NCBI GenBank assembly: GCA_907163375.1
Contig: CAJQUW010003203.1
Location: forward strand, 124,001-188,000
Length of the DNA stretch: 64,000 bases
Reading direction: 5' to 3'
From: Prostheceraeus crozeri
Lineage: Eukaryota; Platyhelminthes; Polycladida; Euryleptidae
The position numbers and the translations under genes are program-made. Numbering within the stretch: the first letter of the stretch is position 1; every line of letters begins with the position of its first letter. Shown piece after piece: positions 29,333-38,739 of the stretch. Below the pieces are notes generated by a model. The model was given only the letters and a program-made list of their open reading frames with translations, made no database searches and was not told the origin of the DNA.

Positions 29333-31917
29333 CTAGGTTATGCAAAATAGAGCATCTGGGAATAAATGACAATTGGCGTTGTTGGGTTCTTGAAAAGGGG
29401 ATAGAGACAGCGAGGGAATGTCGGGACTTGAAAGTTTGGGGGGCATGATTTTATGCAATAAATGTTTTGGTTCTAACATTTTTCTGAAAACTGTTAGGGC
29501 AGATCTTTCCCTTCTTAGGGATAGGGGGGTAAAGCTATCACAGCTGCACTTTGATCCGCAAATAATTTTGTGAGAACGTCGCCGAACCTTTTCCAATTTT
29601 TCAACATTAAGCTGGTTCAGTCCAACGAGGAGGGCAGCATTGTATTCCAGCGTTGAAAGGACAGTAGCAATATAAATCTGAATGAGTTGGGACACAGAAA
29701 GGCATTGTTTTAATCGCTTTATGACATAAAGACGCTGGTTGGCACGTTTGCATAAATTGTCTACAAAAGTATTCCAAGATAGATTTGAGTCATAAATGAC
29801 TCCAAGAATCTTTATGCTATTTACAAAATGAATATCACGAGGCACTAAAGAATTCTGACTTTTAGCGATAAACATGCATTGGGTTTTTTCACAATTTAGT
29901 ACTAGTCCATGTGAGTTACACCAGTCTTTTAAATGATTGATTTCGTCTCGAATTTGGAGTTCGATATCAATTGAACGGAAGGCAGGTAGAACAATCACAA
30001 TGTCGTCAGCATATTTAGAAGTCAAGGCATGTGGGTGTAGAGCTTTGAATGATCTCATATGGGTGCAGAAAAGAAAGGGAGAAAGTTTTCCTCCTTGCAG
30101 AATACCTGAAGTAACTGAGGTGGTAGAGCTCGTACAATGTCCTAGCTTCACATATTGATGACGGTTCACGAGAAGATCACTGCACCACAAAATAAAATCC
30201 TTGGGAAGATCAGCCTCGATTAAGGAGCTGATAAGACTCCCATGATTAAGACGGTCAAATGCTTTGGACATGTCGAATGAAAGTAAAGCGACACCAGTAC
30301 AATACAACTCGTCCAATGATAATGTTGTGAAGTCGTGAATGCGGATGTTTGCGTGAAGCGTTGAGTAAGACGGTCTAAAACCAAATTGGTCGGTACCGTA
30401 TGCGTCAGTGAGAGATGGCTTGATCGAATCAATTACATATTGTTCGAGGACTTTTGAGAATGCAGGTAAGACCGATATAGGCCGGAAGTCATTATGTTTC
30501 TTTTTGGGGATTGGATTTACTCTAGCAATTTTCCAGGCATCGGGCACTGTCTTGGATTCGAAGGATAGGGCGATAAGATGGGTGAGCGGAGAAGCTAAGA
30601 CATCGCAGGCAGCTTTTACTAGGAATGGCGGGATGTCATCACTACCGGAGGACTGGTTTGCTTTCAATTTTTGGAGTGAGGCATAGGTTCTTTCAACAGA
30701 GATATCAGTTTTCCATTCCTTTGCTTCAGCCTTTTCTTCAACTCCTCGCAAAATATCAGGCCAGTTAGGAGGAGGGGAGAAGTTCGATGCAAAACTAGCA
30801 TTGATAGTCTCTGCTGCATCATTTGAAATTGAAAGACTATTTGATTTGATATTATTCGTTGCACTGAGTACTTTCCATAATCCATTTGGTTTACCGTTTA
30901 GGCTTTCAATCCATTTCCTTTTTGCGCACTTCATTTCGCTTGTGACTTTCTCTTTATAGTGATAATACAAATCAAAAATGCCTTTCCTGTAGGCATCATA
31001 GCGGAGGTTTATCATCATTTTCAATCTAGGTGTGATCCATGGTTTCTCTCGACCGGACATTCTTACAGTTTGTTGTGGGATGTTTTCCATAGCATTGCGC
31101 AAAATGCTGTAAAAAATATTACATTTTTCTTTGAAGGGAACATCCATTCCATAGAATCTTTGCCAAGGAAAGGCATCTAATGAATGACAAAATTTGGCAA
31201 CATGACTATCACGAAAATCATAGACTATAGCAAAATAAAACTTTTCCTTAGCTTTCTGCATGACATTATTGCAAGGTCTCAACGTAACAGTACCGTGATC
31301 AGAACCTCCAATTGGGGGTCCTACTTTGATAGGGGAGTTGAGACATACAGGACATGCTTTACAATAGTAGGATGAAAGGACAGAGTCAGACAGTTTATCA
31401 AGAATATTACCTTTCCGTGTAGGACAGTTGACTACTTGCTTAAGATTCAAACTTCCCTCAATACAGTTTGTAGGGAATCTATTTAGGTCTCCAACAATCA
31501 TGAGTTCAAAAGATGACAATGAATCGCAAACATAGATGATAAAATCATTCACTTGCTGATAATTGGAGCTATTCAAATCGGAGGAATGTATATGACCAGT
31601 AAAGCAATACTTATTGAATTTAACTTTATACAAAGACATTCAATAAAATCCAGATTATCAACTAAAGGTTCAACAGTATGAGGAATGTTGTTTCGTACGT
31701 AAGCACAAACGCCACCGCCTCTTCTGCCATCATGTCTGTCTTGTCTATGAAGACTGTATCCTGGAATTATTAGCTCGTCATCAGAAATATTTTCATGTAA
31801 CCAGGTTTCACAGAGGGCAATAACATCGGGTACTCTAGCGGAAGAAATTACACACAATTCGTCGTGCTTTGGACGTAGGGATTGTATGTTGGATAAAAGG
31901 ATATAGGGGGGGTACAC
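29333..31917 (-). pseudogene. LINE 1 ORF2: APE endonuclease and reverse transcriptase
   Basis: The endonuclease begins SNIQSLRPKHDEL, with catalytic ALCETWLHENIS and GRRGGGVCAYVR. It continues after one frame change (about 31600) with MIVGDLNRFPT and GGSDHGTVTL. The reverse transcriptase is in the long 768-codon frame: SSGSDDIPPFLVKAA, FRPISVLPAFSKVLEQYV, SFDMSKAFDRLNH (motif A), SGILQGGKLSPFLF (motif B), SKYADDIVIVLP (motif C, intact YADD) and CEKTQCMFI. The C-terminus carries RRRSHKIICGSKCSCD. The only obvious defect is the break between the endonuclease halves. Confidence 0.9.
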
Positions 31918-31932
31918 AACATGAAAAACAAT

Positions 31933-32730
31933 TTATTGAAAATTCTTGATATCATCTTTCCTTGTAATTTTGTTTTTGTAGATGACGACGTCTTCCCCAT
32001 TTCCTCTTCTGGTTTTCAATTCGTCACGAAGAGCCTTTTGTTCCTCCCTTTGTTTAAATGTCAGGTCATTATTTACGAATATGTGACGATATGAGTTCGA
32101 ACTTCTGAGGGACTTAGAATTTTTCAAAATTGACATTTTCATTTCAGAGTCAGACAAAGTCACCCGCACAAGTCTTGATCTTTTGGAACTAGGCTTCCCG
32201 ATTCTTGCTACAGAGAGCACAACTGCAGAATGGTTGCCGAGCTCGCGAAAAATGTCTTTAACTTTCGTTTCATCGCTTTGTTTCCTCTCGTCGACAGATC
32301 CACTTTGGTTCTCTGCTAATCCAGATATAACCACATTCGATCGTCGATTCATCCGTTGCTCTAACTCATTTACAATGTCATCAGAGTCAAAGCTGATAGA
32401 CTTGGTGGATTTAGATTTCTCCTTCAACTCATTGATTTGGATTTGGAGAGAATCGCACGTGGAACGTACATTCTTGAGACTCTCCATGGTTTGGGATAAC
32501 ATTTCTTCAATTAATTTGAAATGACTGTTCAGTTTGTTGTCCATAATCTCAACGATGACATCCTTAGTAGCATATGGAGTGGCCGTTTGTCCCGCTTCTG
32601 GGGCATTGCAATTATTGATAGCCTCTCTCAGGACTGAAATCAATTGGTCTTTCGACAGCTTCGACATTTGGGCATTTGACATGCGTTTGACTAGTCCAAA
32701 ATCAGGGTGCGCCTTTTCTTTCTCACTCAT
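31933..32730 (-). CDS. LINE 1 ORF1 protein (RNA-binding, coiled coil)
   Basis: 265 codons, intact. The N-terminal 90 residues include a helical segment, followed by a heptad-like coiled coil (about 75-125, EEMLSQTMESLKNVRS and onward). Then an RRM-like core (RRSNVVISGLAEN near 130; RLVRVTLSDSEMK near 190) and a basic C-terminal domain (IFVNNDLTFKQREEQKALRD near 218, ending RKDDIKNFQ). The order coiled coil, RRM, C-terminal domain is that of L1-like ORF1 proteins, which trimerise and bind LINE RNA. ORF2 follows 15 bp downstream. Confidence 0.85.
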   Translation of the reverse strand: MSEKEKAHPDFGLVKRMSNAQMSKLSKDQLISVLREAINNCNAPEAGQTATPYATKDVIVEIMDNKLNSHFKLIEEMLSQTMESLKNVRSTCDSLQIQINELKEKSKSTKSISFDSDDIVNELEQRMNRRSNVVISGLAENQSGSVDERKQSDETKVKDIFRELGNHSAVVLSVARIGKPSSKRSRLVRVTLSDSEMKMSILKNSKSLRSSNSYRHIFVNNDLTFKQREEQKALRDELKTRRGNGEDVVIYKNKITRKDDIKNFQ

Positions 32731-33435
32731 GTTGTATAAAAGAAAAGTGAAAAACTAGGACTTGCTGATGCGAAAGACTAGGGGCTCGAACCAGAGTTGT
32801 TTAAAAAGTAACCAGCGATTGGATCCACACGACTATCATCACACAGCTCAAGCGAGAAGGAAGTGATGCATAAATCGTGAGTCTTTGGGAAAAACGCGCG
32901 TAGGAGGGGCGTATGTCCGTGATGATCGAACAGCTGATGGCAGCAGCAATACGGTTGAGGGTCTCACCACACTGGGCTAATCCACTACACTTGGCCTTGG
33001 CGTAGAAAAAGGATGACGCGAGTCGCGGGGAAATCCAAGGGGATCAATAGTGTGAGTGAAACGAGACGGAGAGGAGATATCAATGAGATTTACAGACTGC
33101 GGGATGCCCAGGTGTAAACGATGCTGAGGTTTGCGTAGCACAGCAAGAAACAGCAAAGTTGAGGAGATAAATGCACGGCGTGTTAAGAGCCAATGGGAGT
33201 GAAGGAAAAAAGTAGTTGAGGAAGGAAATTTGAGCATGGACTGCTCATTTCACAATGTGATGTTGACGATGAGCTTTGCACAGATGAAGGGATCAATTAT
33301 GGGCACCACTCGTATCGAATTTCTTGAAGAACGGATGGCTAGAAACTCAGAAAACGAGAGAATCATAGGAGAGAAACGGGGGACATTCGCAGACACGTCT
33401 GCTCTCCATGACGGCATAGTAGGTAGCCGACGGAG

Positions 33436-33593
33436 TAAGTTCACGACGGAAAGCCAAGAAATCTGTATTCTGCCATGAAGATCATATTCAAATGCCCCGA
33501 CAAAAATATGCTCCAAATAGCCGAATTCATCACAATAAAAGAAAAATCCCCCTTTCTAAATAAGCGTGACATGGGCCTCACCCATGGAAGTCT
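33436..33593 (+). pseudogene. PLE-D right copy, second piece
   Basis: Nuclease C-terminal coding between the two LINEs: complementary to 27730-27890 of the left copy, including CPDKNMLQIAE and IKEKSPFLNK. It ends at GAAGTCTG (33586-33593), which recurs as GAAATCTG after LINE 2, an 8-bp duplication with one change. Confidence 0.88.
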
Positions 33594-33599
33594 GTTGCT

Positions 33600-34131
33600 T
33601 CCATTCAGAGAGATCAGAGTATTTTTCAATCCGAAATCACTTCTTTGAAAGAAGTGATTGAGTTTACCAAAGTGGAATCTATAGTGTTAAGCCTAATTGA
33701 AATGGATGATCGATTGAATAGGATGAACAGCGTCATTTTTCACGGAGTGGGCGAGGTAGCTGGCACTGTTGAGGAGAGAATCGCTGCTGACAAGGGGGAG
33801 GTAGAAAAAATAATTAATGATGAACTTGATGTTGACACCATGGTTCAAGATGTCAGGTGAATTGGGCCGGCCTGGTAAGAATGGATTTCGCTTGCTTCGA
33901 GTTTTGCTTCCCAGCAATGCTGCAAGATCAAGAGTGTTAAGAAGGGCAAGATCTTTGAAAGACACTGAATATAAAAACATTTTCATTCACGCTGACTTGA
34001 CCAAAATGCAGAGAGAAAAGGAAAGAACATTAAGAACTGAATTTAAGCAAAGGCGAGACAATGGAGAGGATGTTGTGTTGCATCATGGTTGTATTCGCCT
34101 AAGATCGGATTTGGCGAGTTTTCATCGGTGA
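33600..34131 (+). pseudogene. LINE 2 ORF1, 5'-truncated, one frame change
   Basis: Reads FTKVESIVLSLIEMDDRLNR and SVIFHGVGEVAGTVEERIAA (RRM start), then after a frame change near 33850 RIGRPGKNGFRLLRVLLP-like coding, KNIFIHADLTKMQREKERTL and a basic end (DVVLHHGCIRLRSDLASF). It parallels ORF1 of LINE 1 domain by domain. The coiled coil is mostly missing because of the truncation. Confidence 0.8.
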
Positions 34132-36629
34132 TTTTATCAAAAAGACAGTCGACCCCATCTATTTTCTTAACGAACGCTAGATCGATCCTGCCAAAACTTG
34201 ATGAGCTTCAAATAACAGTTTCATGCATGTGTCCTGAAATAATTATCATTACTGAATCATGGCTTCACAGTGACATCAATGACAATCTTCTTTCACTAGA
34301 AAATTACAACTTTTTCAGACAAGACCGCATTGGACGCCGTGGTGGTGGAGTTTGTCTTTGGATTGAAAACTCATTCAAGTCTTCAGTGCTTTCTCCTCAA
34401 TCAGATGCTCCCCATTCAATTGAAATGATATTTATCCATGTTCAAAAGTTGACTCTCTCCATCATCTGCTGTGGTGTTTATTTTCCTCCTGGATTGAATA
34501 GAGATGAGCATGACGTAGTAGAACATTTCATTGTTTCAGAAATTGATAATTTTCAGCTTCTGTATCCAGAGACAAGGATTGTGATTGCAGGGGATTTCAA
34601 TGACCTGAACACTGACTTCATTCAAGAGCAATTGTGCCTTGTTAATAAAGTGTGTAATTCCACTCGGAATGATAGAATTATTGATCACATTTGGATTGAT
34701 GAGGACCTGTGCTCTTCCTATATCAGCTCCGCGATAATCGGACCTCCACTGAAGAACTCAGACCACAATAGTATTTTGCTGCTACCAACATTGCACCAGC
34801 AGACCACAGAAACTTCACGACAAGCAATGGTTTGGGACTACAGAAATTCGAATGTTACTGAATTTCTGAATCGTCTATCTGCTACTGATTTCAGCATCAT
34901 TAACTCTGAGCAATCAGTTGATGACATGGTCGAATCTTTTTATGAGCTTTTGTCGATATGTGCCTCTGCTGTACCCCGTGAAGTCATCTACTTTACATCA
35001 AAAGACAAGCCATGGATAACTCCTGTCCTGACATTGCTTATAAATCGCAGATGGGCGGCATTCCGTTCGAGACATTGGCAAGGATACCATCACTACAAGC
35101 AGAAAGTGAAGCAAGAAATCGCAAAAGCCAAGCAAATATGGGTTGCAAGGAATTCCAAGCCGAAGGACATTTGGAATGTTGCAAGCGTCATTAGGGGCTC
35201 GAAGACAAAGGACCCGTGGAGTACTCTTATTAATAGATTCGGAGATCTAGAGAATCTGTTGTGTCAAATGACCGATGAATTGATTAAAAACTTCAATTCT
35301 GATGCTGATGTGGATTTGTTGCCACTTGCGGATGAATGCTGGGAATTTTCTGTCGACGAAAAGTGTGTTTTTGATCACCTATGTCATTTAAATCTCAGAA
35401 AGTCACAAGGTCCAGATCGTATTCCTCCGAAATTGTTGAGCCCCATTTCAAAGTGTGCTTCTACTGATATAAGCGACTTTCGACCTATCTCCCTCCTACC
35501 TTCAGTTTCGAAGATTTTTGAACGAATTGTTTTGAGTCAAGTTAAGCTTGATATTATTTCATGCTATGGCCCTCAGCAACATGCGTACAGACCCTATGGA
35601 TCTACCACTACTGCTCTCGTTGAATCATGTGATATAATAACACGTTTCGTCGACCAGAGATCAACGGCCTCTGTCAACATCTTCTGTCTCGATTTAGCCA
35701 GGGCGTTTGACAGGCTGCAACATCGACGATTGATAAATTTTTTGAATGTTAGTGGCCTACAACATGGTTTTTTGACATGGCTTCATTCATATTTGAGTGG
35801 TCGTGAGATGTGCGTCAAGATCATGGATAGCTATGGTCCTACAGTTTCAGTATGTTCGGGTGTTCCACAGGGATCTGTCTTAGGTCCAACGCTCTTTGCA
35901 GCTTTCATGGGATGCATCAATCTTCCTTTTGACAACATTGAATGTGTACTGTATGCGGATGATATGACAGTCATAGAGAATGTGAGACATTGTGGCTCAA
36001 GTTCTGTTCATCTTGATGTTTGTGAGTCAATATTTCGCGATCATGGGCTGTCTTTAAACCGGTCAAAGTGCAAGCAGCTGACAATTCAACGCTCAAAAGG
36101 TGCACGCATTGAGTGTGAAAGCGGCTTTGTAAAGGAAGAGTCTCTGAAACTTCTCGGCATAGTTTTGAATGACCATCTTAAGTGGAATATCCAGATTTCA
36201 CGACTTTTAGCAGTTGCATCACACAGACTCCATGTGATCAAATGTCTGAAAACGTTTCTTTCATCCAGTGCCCTCATTCACGTCTATCATTCCCTGATTA
36301 CTCAATATTTTCTATATGCCTCCCCAGTGTACGGTTGTCTTCCTTCGACTCTTTGTGATCGTTTAGAGAGATTCCAAAGAAGAGCCCACAGACTGATCTG
36401 TAACTCAACTTGCTCGTGTGACATGTTCCCCCCGATCGCATGTAAATTGGAGCTTTCTGCTCTGCGTCTCTTGCATTCATCAGAGATAAATGTGTCACAT
36501 CCTCTTCACGATCTGGTTCCGGAAAGACTGCGTTTTACCAAGAAATTGAGCGTACCTTTCTCCAACACGACACGTCGGTCACTGTCATTTTTTCCTTGGG
36601 TTTCATGCTTACACAATCGAATGCTTTGA
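34089..36629 (+). CDS. LINE 2 ORF2: APE endonuclease and reverse transcriptase
   Basis: 846 codons, a single open frame overlapping ORF1 by 43 bp. Endonuclease: FLTNARSILPKLDEL, IIITESWLHSD (catalytic ESW), GRRGGGVCLW, IVIAGDFNDLNTD and NSDHNSILLL (catalytic SDH). Reverse transcriptase: SQGPDRIPPKLLSP, DFRPISLLPSVSKIFERIV, CLDLARAFDRLQH (motif A), SGVPQGSVLGPTLF (motif B), CVLYADDMTVIE (motif C) and LNRSKCKQL. The C-terminus has RRAHRLICNSTCSCD. Between LSPISKCAS and TDISDFRPIS about 35 residues present in LINE 1 are missing, an in-frame deletion just before motif 2, so it may be inactive although open. Confidence 0.9.
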   Translation: MYSPKIGFGEFSSVILSKRQSTPSIFLTNARSILPKLDELQITVSCMCPEIIIITESWLHSDINDNLLSLENYNFFRQDRIGRRGGGVCLWIENSFKSSVLSPQSDAPHSIEMIFIHVQKLTLSIICCGVYFPPGLNRDEHDVVEHFIVSEIDNFQLLYPETRIVIAGDFNDLNTDFIQEQLCLVNKVCNSTRNDRIIDHIWIDEDLCSSYISSAIIGPPLKNSDHNSILLLPTLHQQTTETSRQAMVWDYRNSNVTEFLNRLSATDFSIINSEQSVDDMVESFYELLSICASAVPREVIYFTSKDKPWITPVLTLLINRRWAAFRSRHWQGYHHYKQKVKQEIAKAKQIWVARNSKPKDIWNVASVIRGSKTKDPWSTLINRFGDLENLLCQMTDELIKNFNSDADVDLLPLADECWEFSVDEKCVFDHLCHLNLRKSQGPDRIPPKLLSPISKCASTDISDFRPISLLPSVSKIFERIVLSQVKLDIISCYGPQQHAYRPYGSTTTALVESCDIITRFVDQRSTASVNIFCLDLARAFDRLQHRRLINFLNVSGLQHGFLTWLHSYLSGREMCVKIMDSYGPTVSVCSGVPQGSVLGPTLFAAFMGCINLPFDNIECVLYADDMTVIENVRHCGSSSVHLDVCESIFRDHGLSLNRSKCKQLTIQRSKGARIECESGFVKEESLKLLGIVLNDHLKWNIQISRLLAVASHRLHVIKCLKTFLSSSALIHVYHSLITQYFLYASPVYGCLPSTLCDRLERFQRRAHRLICNSTCSCDMFPPIACKLELSALRLLHSSEINVSHPLHDLVPERLRFTKKLSVPFSNTTRRSLSFFPWVSCLHNRML

Positions 36630-36795
36630 CTCGCTAATTTGATGCTATTTTTCTTTTTGCTCTTCTTCATACTTTGTGATATTGACTTCTTTGCATTAAT
36701 ACAACTATGTTTTCAATCTGTATGTTAAAAATCTATATGTTCAATTGCATTGATATGAGTCATGTAACTTGTGATTATCAGTGGACGAATAAACG

Positions 36796-36796
<1 letters not shown>

Positions 36797-36877
<81 letters not shown>
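36797..36877. repeat. (TAC)n microsatellite, LINE 2 tail
   Basis: 27 perfect units. Tyr and Ser homopolymer frames across it are artefacts. Confidence 0.95.
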
Positions 36878-36880
36878 CCG

Positions 36881-37258
36881 AAATCTGAATGTTATTTAGT
36901 CTCCAACTTTCTATGATAAAGCTCAATTATGTTTGCAGGATTCATATTATGATGCTATATCTCTATTTGTATCACTTCATAGTTTTTCAGATGTCATCTC
37001 TCGTTTTGAATATAGAATTTCTGACATGTAATTACCTTCACAATTTTTATCTCTTGAGAATGGTCAGTGTACTGTCCGAAACGTTGAGCCTATATTTTTT
37101 AATAAAATGGTATTCCAAAATTGCATTGAATCATTTAACAACTGAAGGAAAAGAAATTCATAGAAAAACAGAAAAGTCCCTTCAGAAATGCAATAAATTA
37201 CAGAATGACAACCTCTTTAATGATTGTTCCATAAATAATGCACTGCTGCCCAAGTACA

Positions 37259-37261
<3 letters not shown>
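36881..37261 (+). other. PLE-D right copy, third piece: 3' tail
   Basis: Complement of 27400-27735. Contains the stop region, 3' untranslated tail and the hammerhead at 37051-37088, ending beside (TA)n. Confidence 0.85.
37051..37088 (+). ncRNA. Hammerhead-like (U3-A8), PLE-D right end
   Basis: Same sequence as 27535-27572 on the opposite strand: CTC/GAG helix I, TTGAGAA core (37054-37060), GAA (37078), ACGT palindrome (37081-37084), U17. Confidence 0.6.

Positions 37262-37309
<48 letters not shown>
37262..37309. repeat. (TA)n microsatellite
   Basis: About 24 units between the PLE-D pair and the next PLE copy. Confidence 0.95.
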
Positions 37310-37311
<2 letters not shown>

Positions 37312-37339
37312 AAATAATTGAAGTGAAAACACATGGAAT

Positions 37340-37369
37340 GCACAAGCGCTTTCTATATTCTTCAGGTGC
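37340..37369 (-). ncRNA. Minimal hammerhead, 30 nt, nearly no stem II
   Basis: Minus strand: helix I GCAC (37369-37366) with GTGC (37343-37340). Consensus core CTGAAGA (37365-37359). Stem II is reduced to the five bases ATATA, followed by GAA (37353-37351), palindromic helix III AGCGCT (37350-37345) and U17 (37344). All conserved core bases are present. Confidence 0.7.
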
Positions 37370-37645
37370 AAAGTGAAACAAAAAGCAAGATCATCATAAT
37401 TTCAAATATACATTCATCATAGATATGGATGTTGCAAGGTAATTTACATAGTAGGACATGCACATGCATAGTAAATAGAAAAATAACTTTGTTATAGTTT
37501 ATTATGCTAAAATACATCAACGATATCTAATTTATGTATTAGATTGAAACATAGATTTAAGTATAGAAGAACATATATGCGAACTAATATAAAATGCATC
37601 TCATATTAAAAGTGAATGAATTCATAAGAAACGTATAAAAGTGAT

Positions 37646-37933
37646 TCATGAATTTAATTTTGGATGAAAGCGATCGATAAAATATTTTTCTTTACATTTA
37701 CGTTCAATTTTGTTTTCAGAAAAAAGCTTGTAAAAAGGAAAGATTGACATGTTGCCCCTACCACACGTTTCCAGATGTTCACTTAATTTAATTTGTCTAT
37801 AATTGGCATTCAAAATTTGTTGTTTGTGAACCCTTACTCTGGTTCTTAAGGATGTCCCAGCTTCTCCGATATAATAATTTTGACAACCGGGGCAGGTGAT
37901 GACATATACAACATTACTGGTATCACAACTCAT
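37646..37933 (-). CDS. PLE GIY-YIG endonuclease fragment
   Basis: 95 codons: NVVYVITCPGCQNYYIGEAG (GIY-YIG core), RVRVHKQQ, LSEHLETCGRG and FPFYKLFSENKIERKCKEKY, ending FHPKLNS. A Cys cluster precedes it on the minus strand near 38000 (CGTCNILQEGFLI-like coding). The open frame is only the last third of a PLE protein, and the start codon is not native. Confidence 0.8.
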   Translation of the reverse strand: MSCDTSNVVYVITCPGCQNYYIGEAGTSLRTRVRVHKQQILNANYRQIKLSEHLETCGRGNMSIFPFYKLFSENKIERKCKEKYFIDRFHPKLNS

Positions 37934-38151
37934 ATTACAATTTACATGGAAAATGTGTCCATCAAATGTATAAGAAATCCTTCTTGTAGGATGTTACAAG
38001 TACCACATCTCAAGTGTGCATTCCATGTGTTTTCACTTCAATTATTTCAATATATCAAACCAATTGCTGAGACTGAAATTTTTTTTTACATATATATATA
38101 TATATATATATATAGCTAGGCATTTGGCTAGTTCCTTTCTCATTACTGATA

Positions 38152-38730
38152 AATTATATAGCAGTTATATAGAAGTTTTGCGTGTCATCAATGGAGCGCG
38201 TAAATATCTGTTCATATGCACTATATATAGACTTCCTGTATACCGCTGAATGATTCCTGTATACCGTTGAATATGAAGTGAACAACTCTGAAAAATTCTT
38301 GTCCACAGAAATTTAACAGCAACTCAAAAAGAACATTCCAGAAAAACAGAAAGAATACACCAAGAATGCATTAAAATCGATCATGATCTAACATTTAACC
38401 AAATATGTAAAGAAAACAATATTCTAAAAAAAGTACACCAAAATTAAGTTACACATGAAAGAACTAGAAGATGAAGAAATGACAAAATCTTTCAGAACAG
38501 AACTGATAAAAACAGAAATCAATAAAAACAAAGAAAAATATATATATATATTGAAGGAGTAAACAACAACTGTTTCTTTTAACCGAACATATTTCAGAGT
38601 TGTTCACTTCATATTCAGCGGTATACAGGAATCATTCAGCGGTATACAGGAAGTCTATATATAGTGCATATGAACAGATATTTACGCGCTCCATTGATGA
38701 CACGCAAAACTGCTGTATATGAGAAGGTGA
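38152..38730. repeat. Inverted repeat (~125-bp arms) of PLE-C ends, inward-facing
   Basis: 38165-38285 and 38590-38715 are near-exact complements. Both contain a tandem of CCTGTATACCGCTGAAT. Unlike the other pairs, the hammerhead-like ends here face inward (plus on the left, minus on the right) around a 300-bp middle with PLE N-terminal-like coding (KEHSRKTERIHQECIK near 38330). Confidence 0.78.
38582..38622 (-). ncRNA. Decayed hammerhead of PLE-C type
   Basis: Minus strand: ACCG/CGGT helix I, box CTGAATA (38618-38612; position 8 is U, so no 3-8 pair), stem II about AGTGAACAACT, GAA, ATATGT in place of ACATGT, U17. The left arm (38255-38290, plus) is further decayed. Confidence 0.55.
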
Positions 38731-38739
38731 AAAATGACA

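Larger units (their letters stand above)
29188..33435 (-). mobile_element. APE LINE 1 inserted in PLE-D, (TAC)n tail
   Basis: Minus-strand LINE of 4.25 kb: 5' untranslated region (33435-32731), ORF1 (32730-31933), ORF2 (31917-29333), short 3' region and a (TAC)n tail (GTAGTA... on the plus strand, 29188-29207). AAGT near both borders may be a short target duplication. It looks nearly full length, with one visible frame change in ORF2. The clade belongs to the CR1/Jockey group by its motifs, with the exact family uncertain. Confidence 0.88.
33594..36880 (+). mobile_element. APE LINE 2 inserted in PLE-D, (TAC)n tail
   Basis: 5'-truncated in ORF1, then a complete-length ORF2 and a (TAC)n tail of about 27 units (36797-36877). 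Flanked by GAAGTCTG and GAAATCTG (36881-36888). Same tail and clade as LINE 1, but a distinct family (proteins only moderately alike), inserted in the opposite orientation. Confidence 0.9.
27402..37261. mobile_element. PLE-D head-to-head pair with two nested LINEs
   Basis: The left copy (minus) runs 28306 to 27402. The right copy (plus) starts at about 28280 and continues in three pieces: to 29187, 33436-33593 and 36881-37261. The two gaps are filled by LINEs. The 28770-29187 stretch is nearly the exact complement of 27890-28306. Hammerheads at 27535 (minus) and 37051 (plus) face outward, and (TA)n lies at both outer ends. Confidence 0.88.
37310..38050 (-). mobile_element. Short PLE with 36-bp inverted ends and a minimal hammerhead
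   Basis: 37309-37344 and 38015-38050 are exact complements (TTGAAATAATTGAAGTGAAA and onward). Inside is minus-strand GIY-YIG coding and a 3' tail with the 30-nt hammerhead at 37340-37369. (TA)n tracts lie on both sides (37262-37309 and 38090-38114). Confidence 0.82.

Noticed and set aside
36741-36926. Poly-Ser and poly-Tyr frames
   Set aside because: Translation of the (TAC)n tail of LINE 2.
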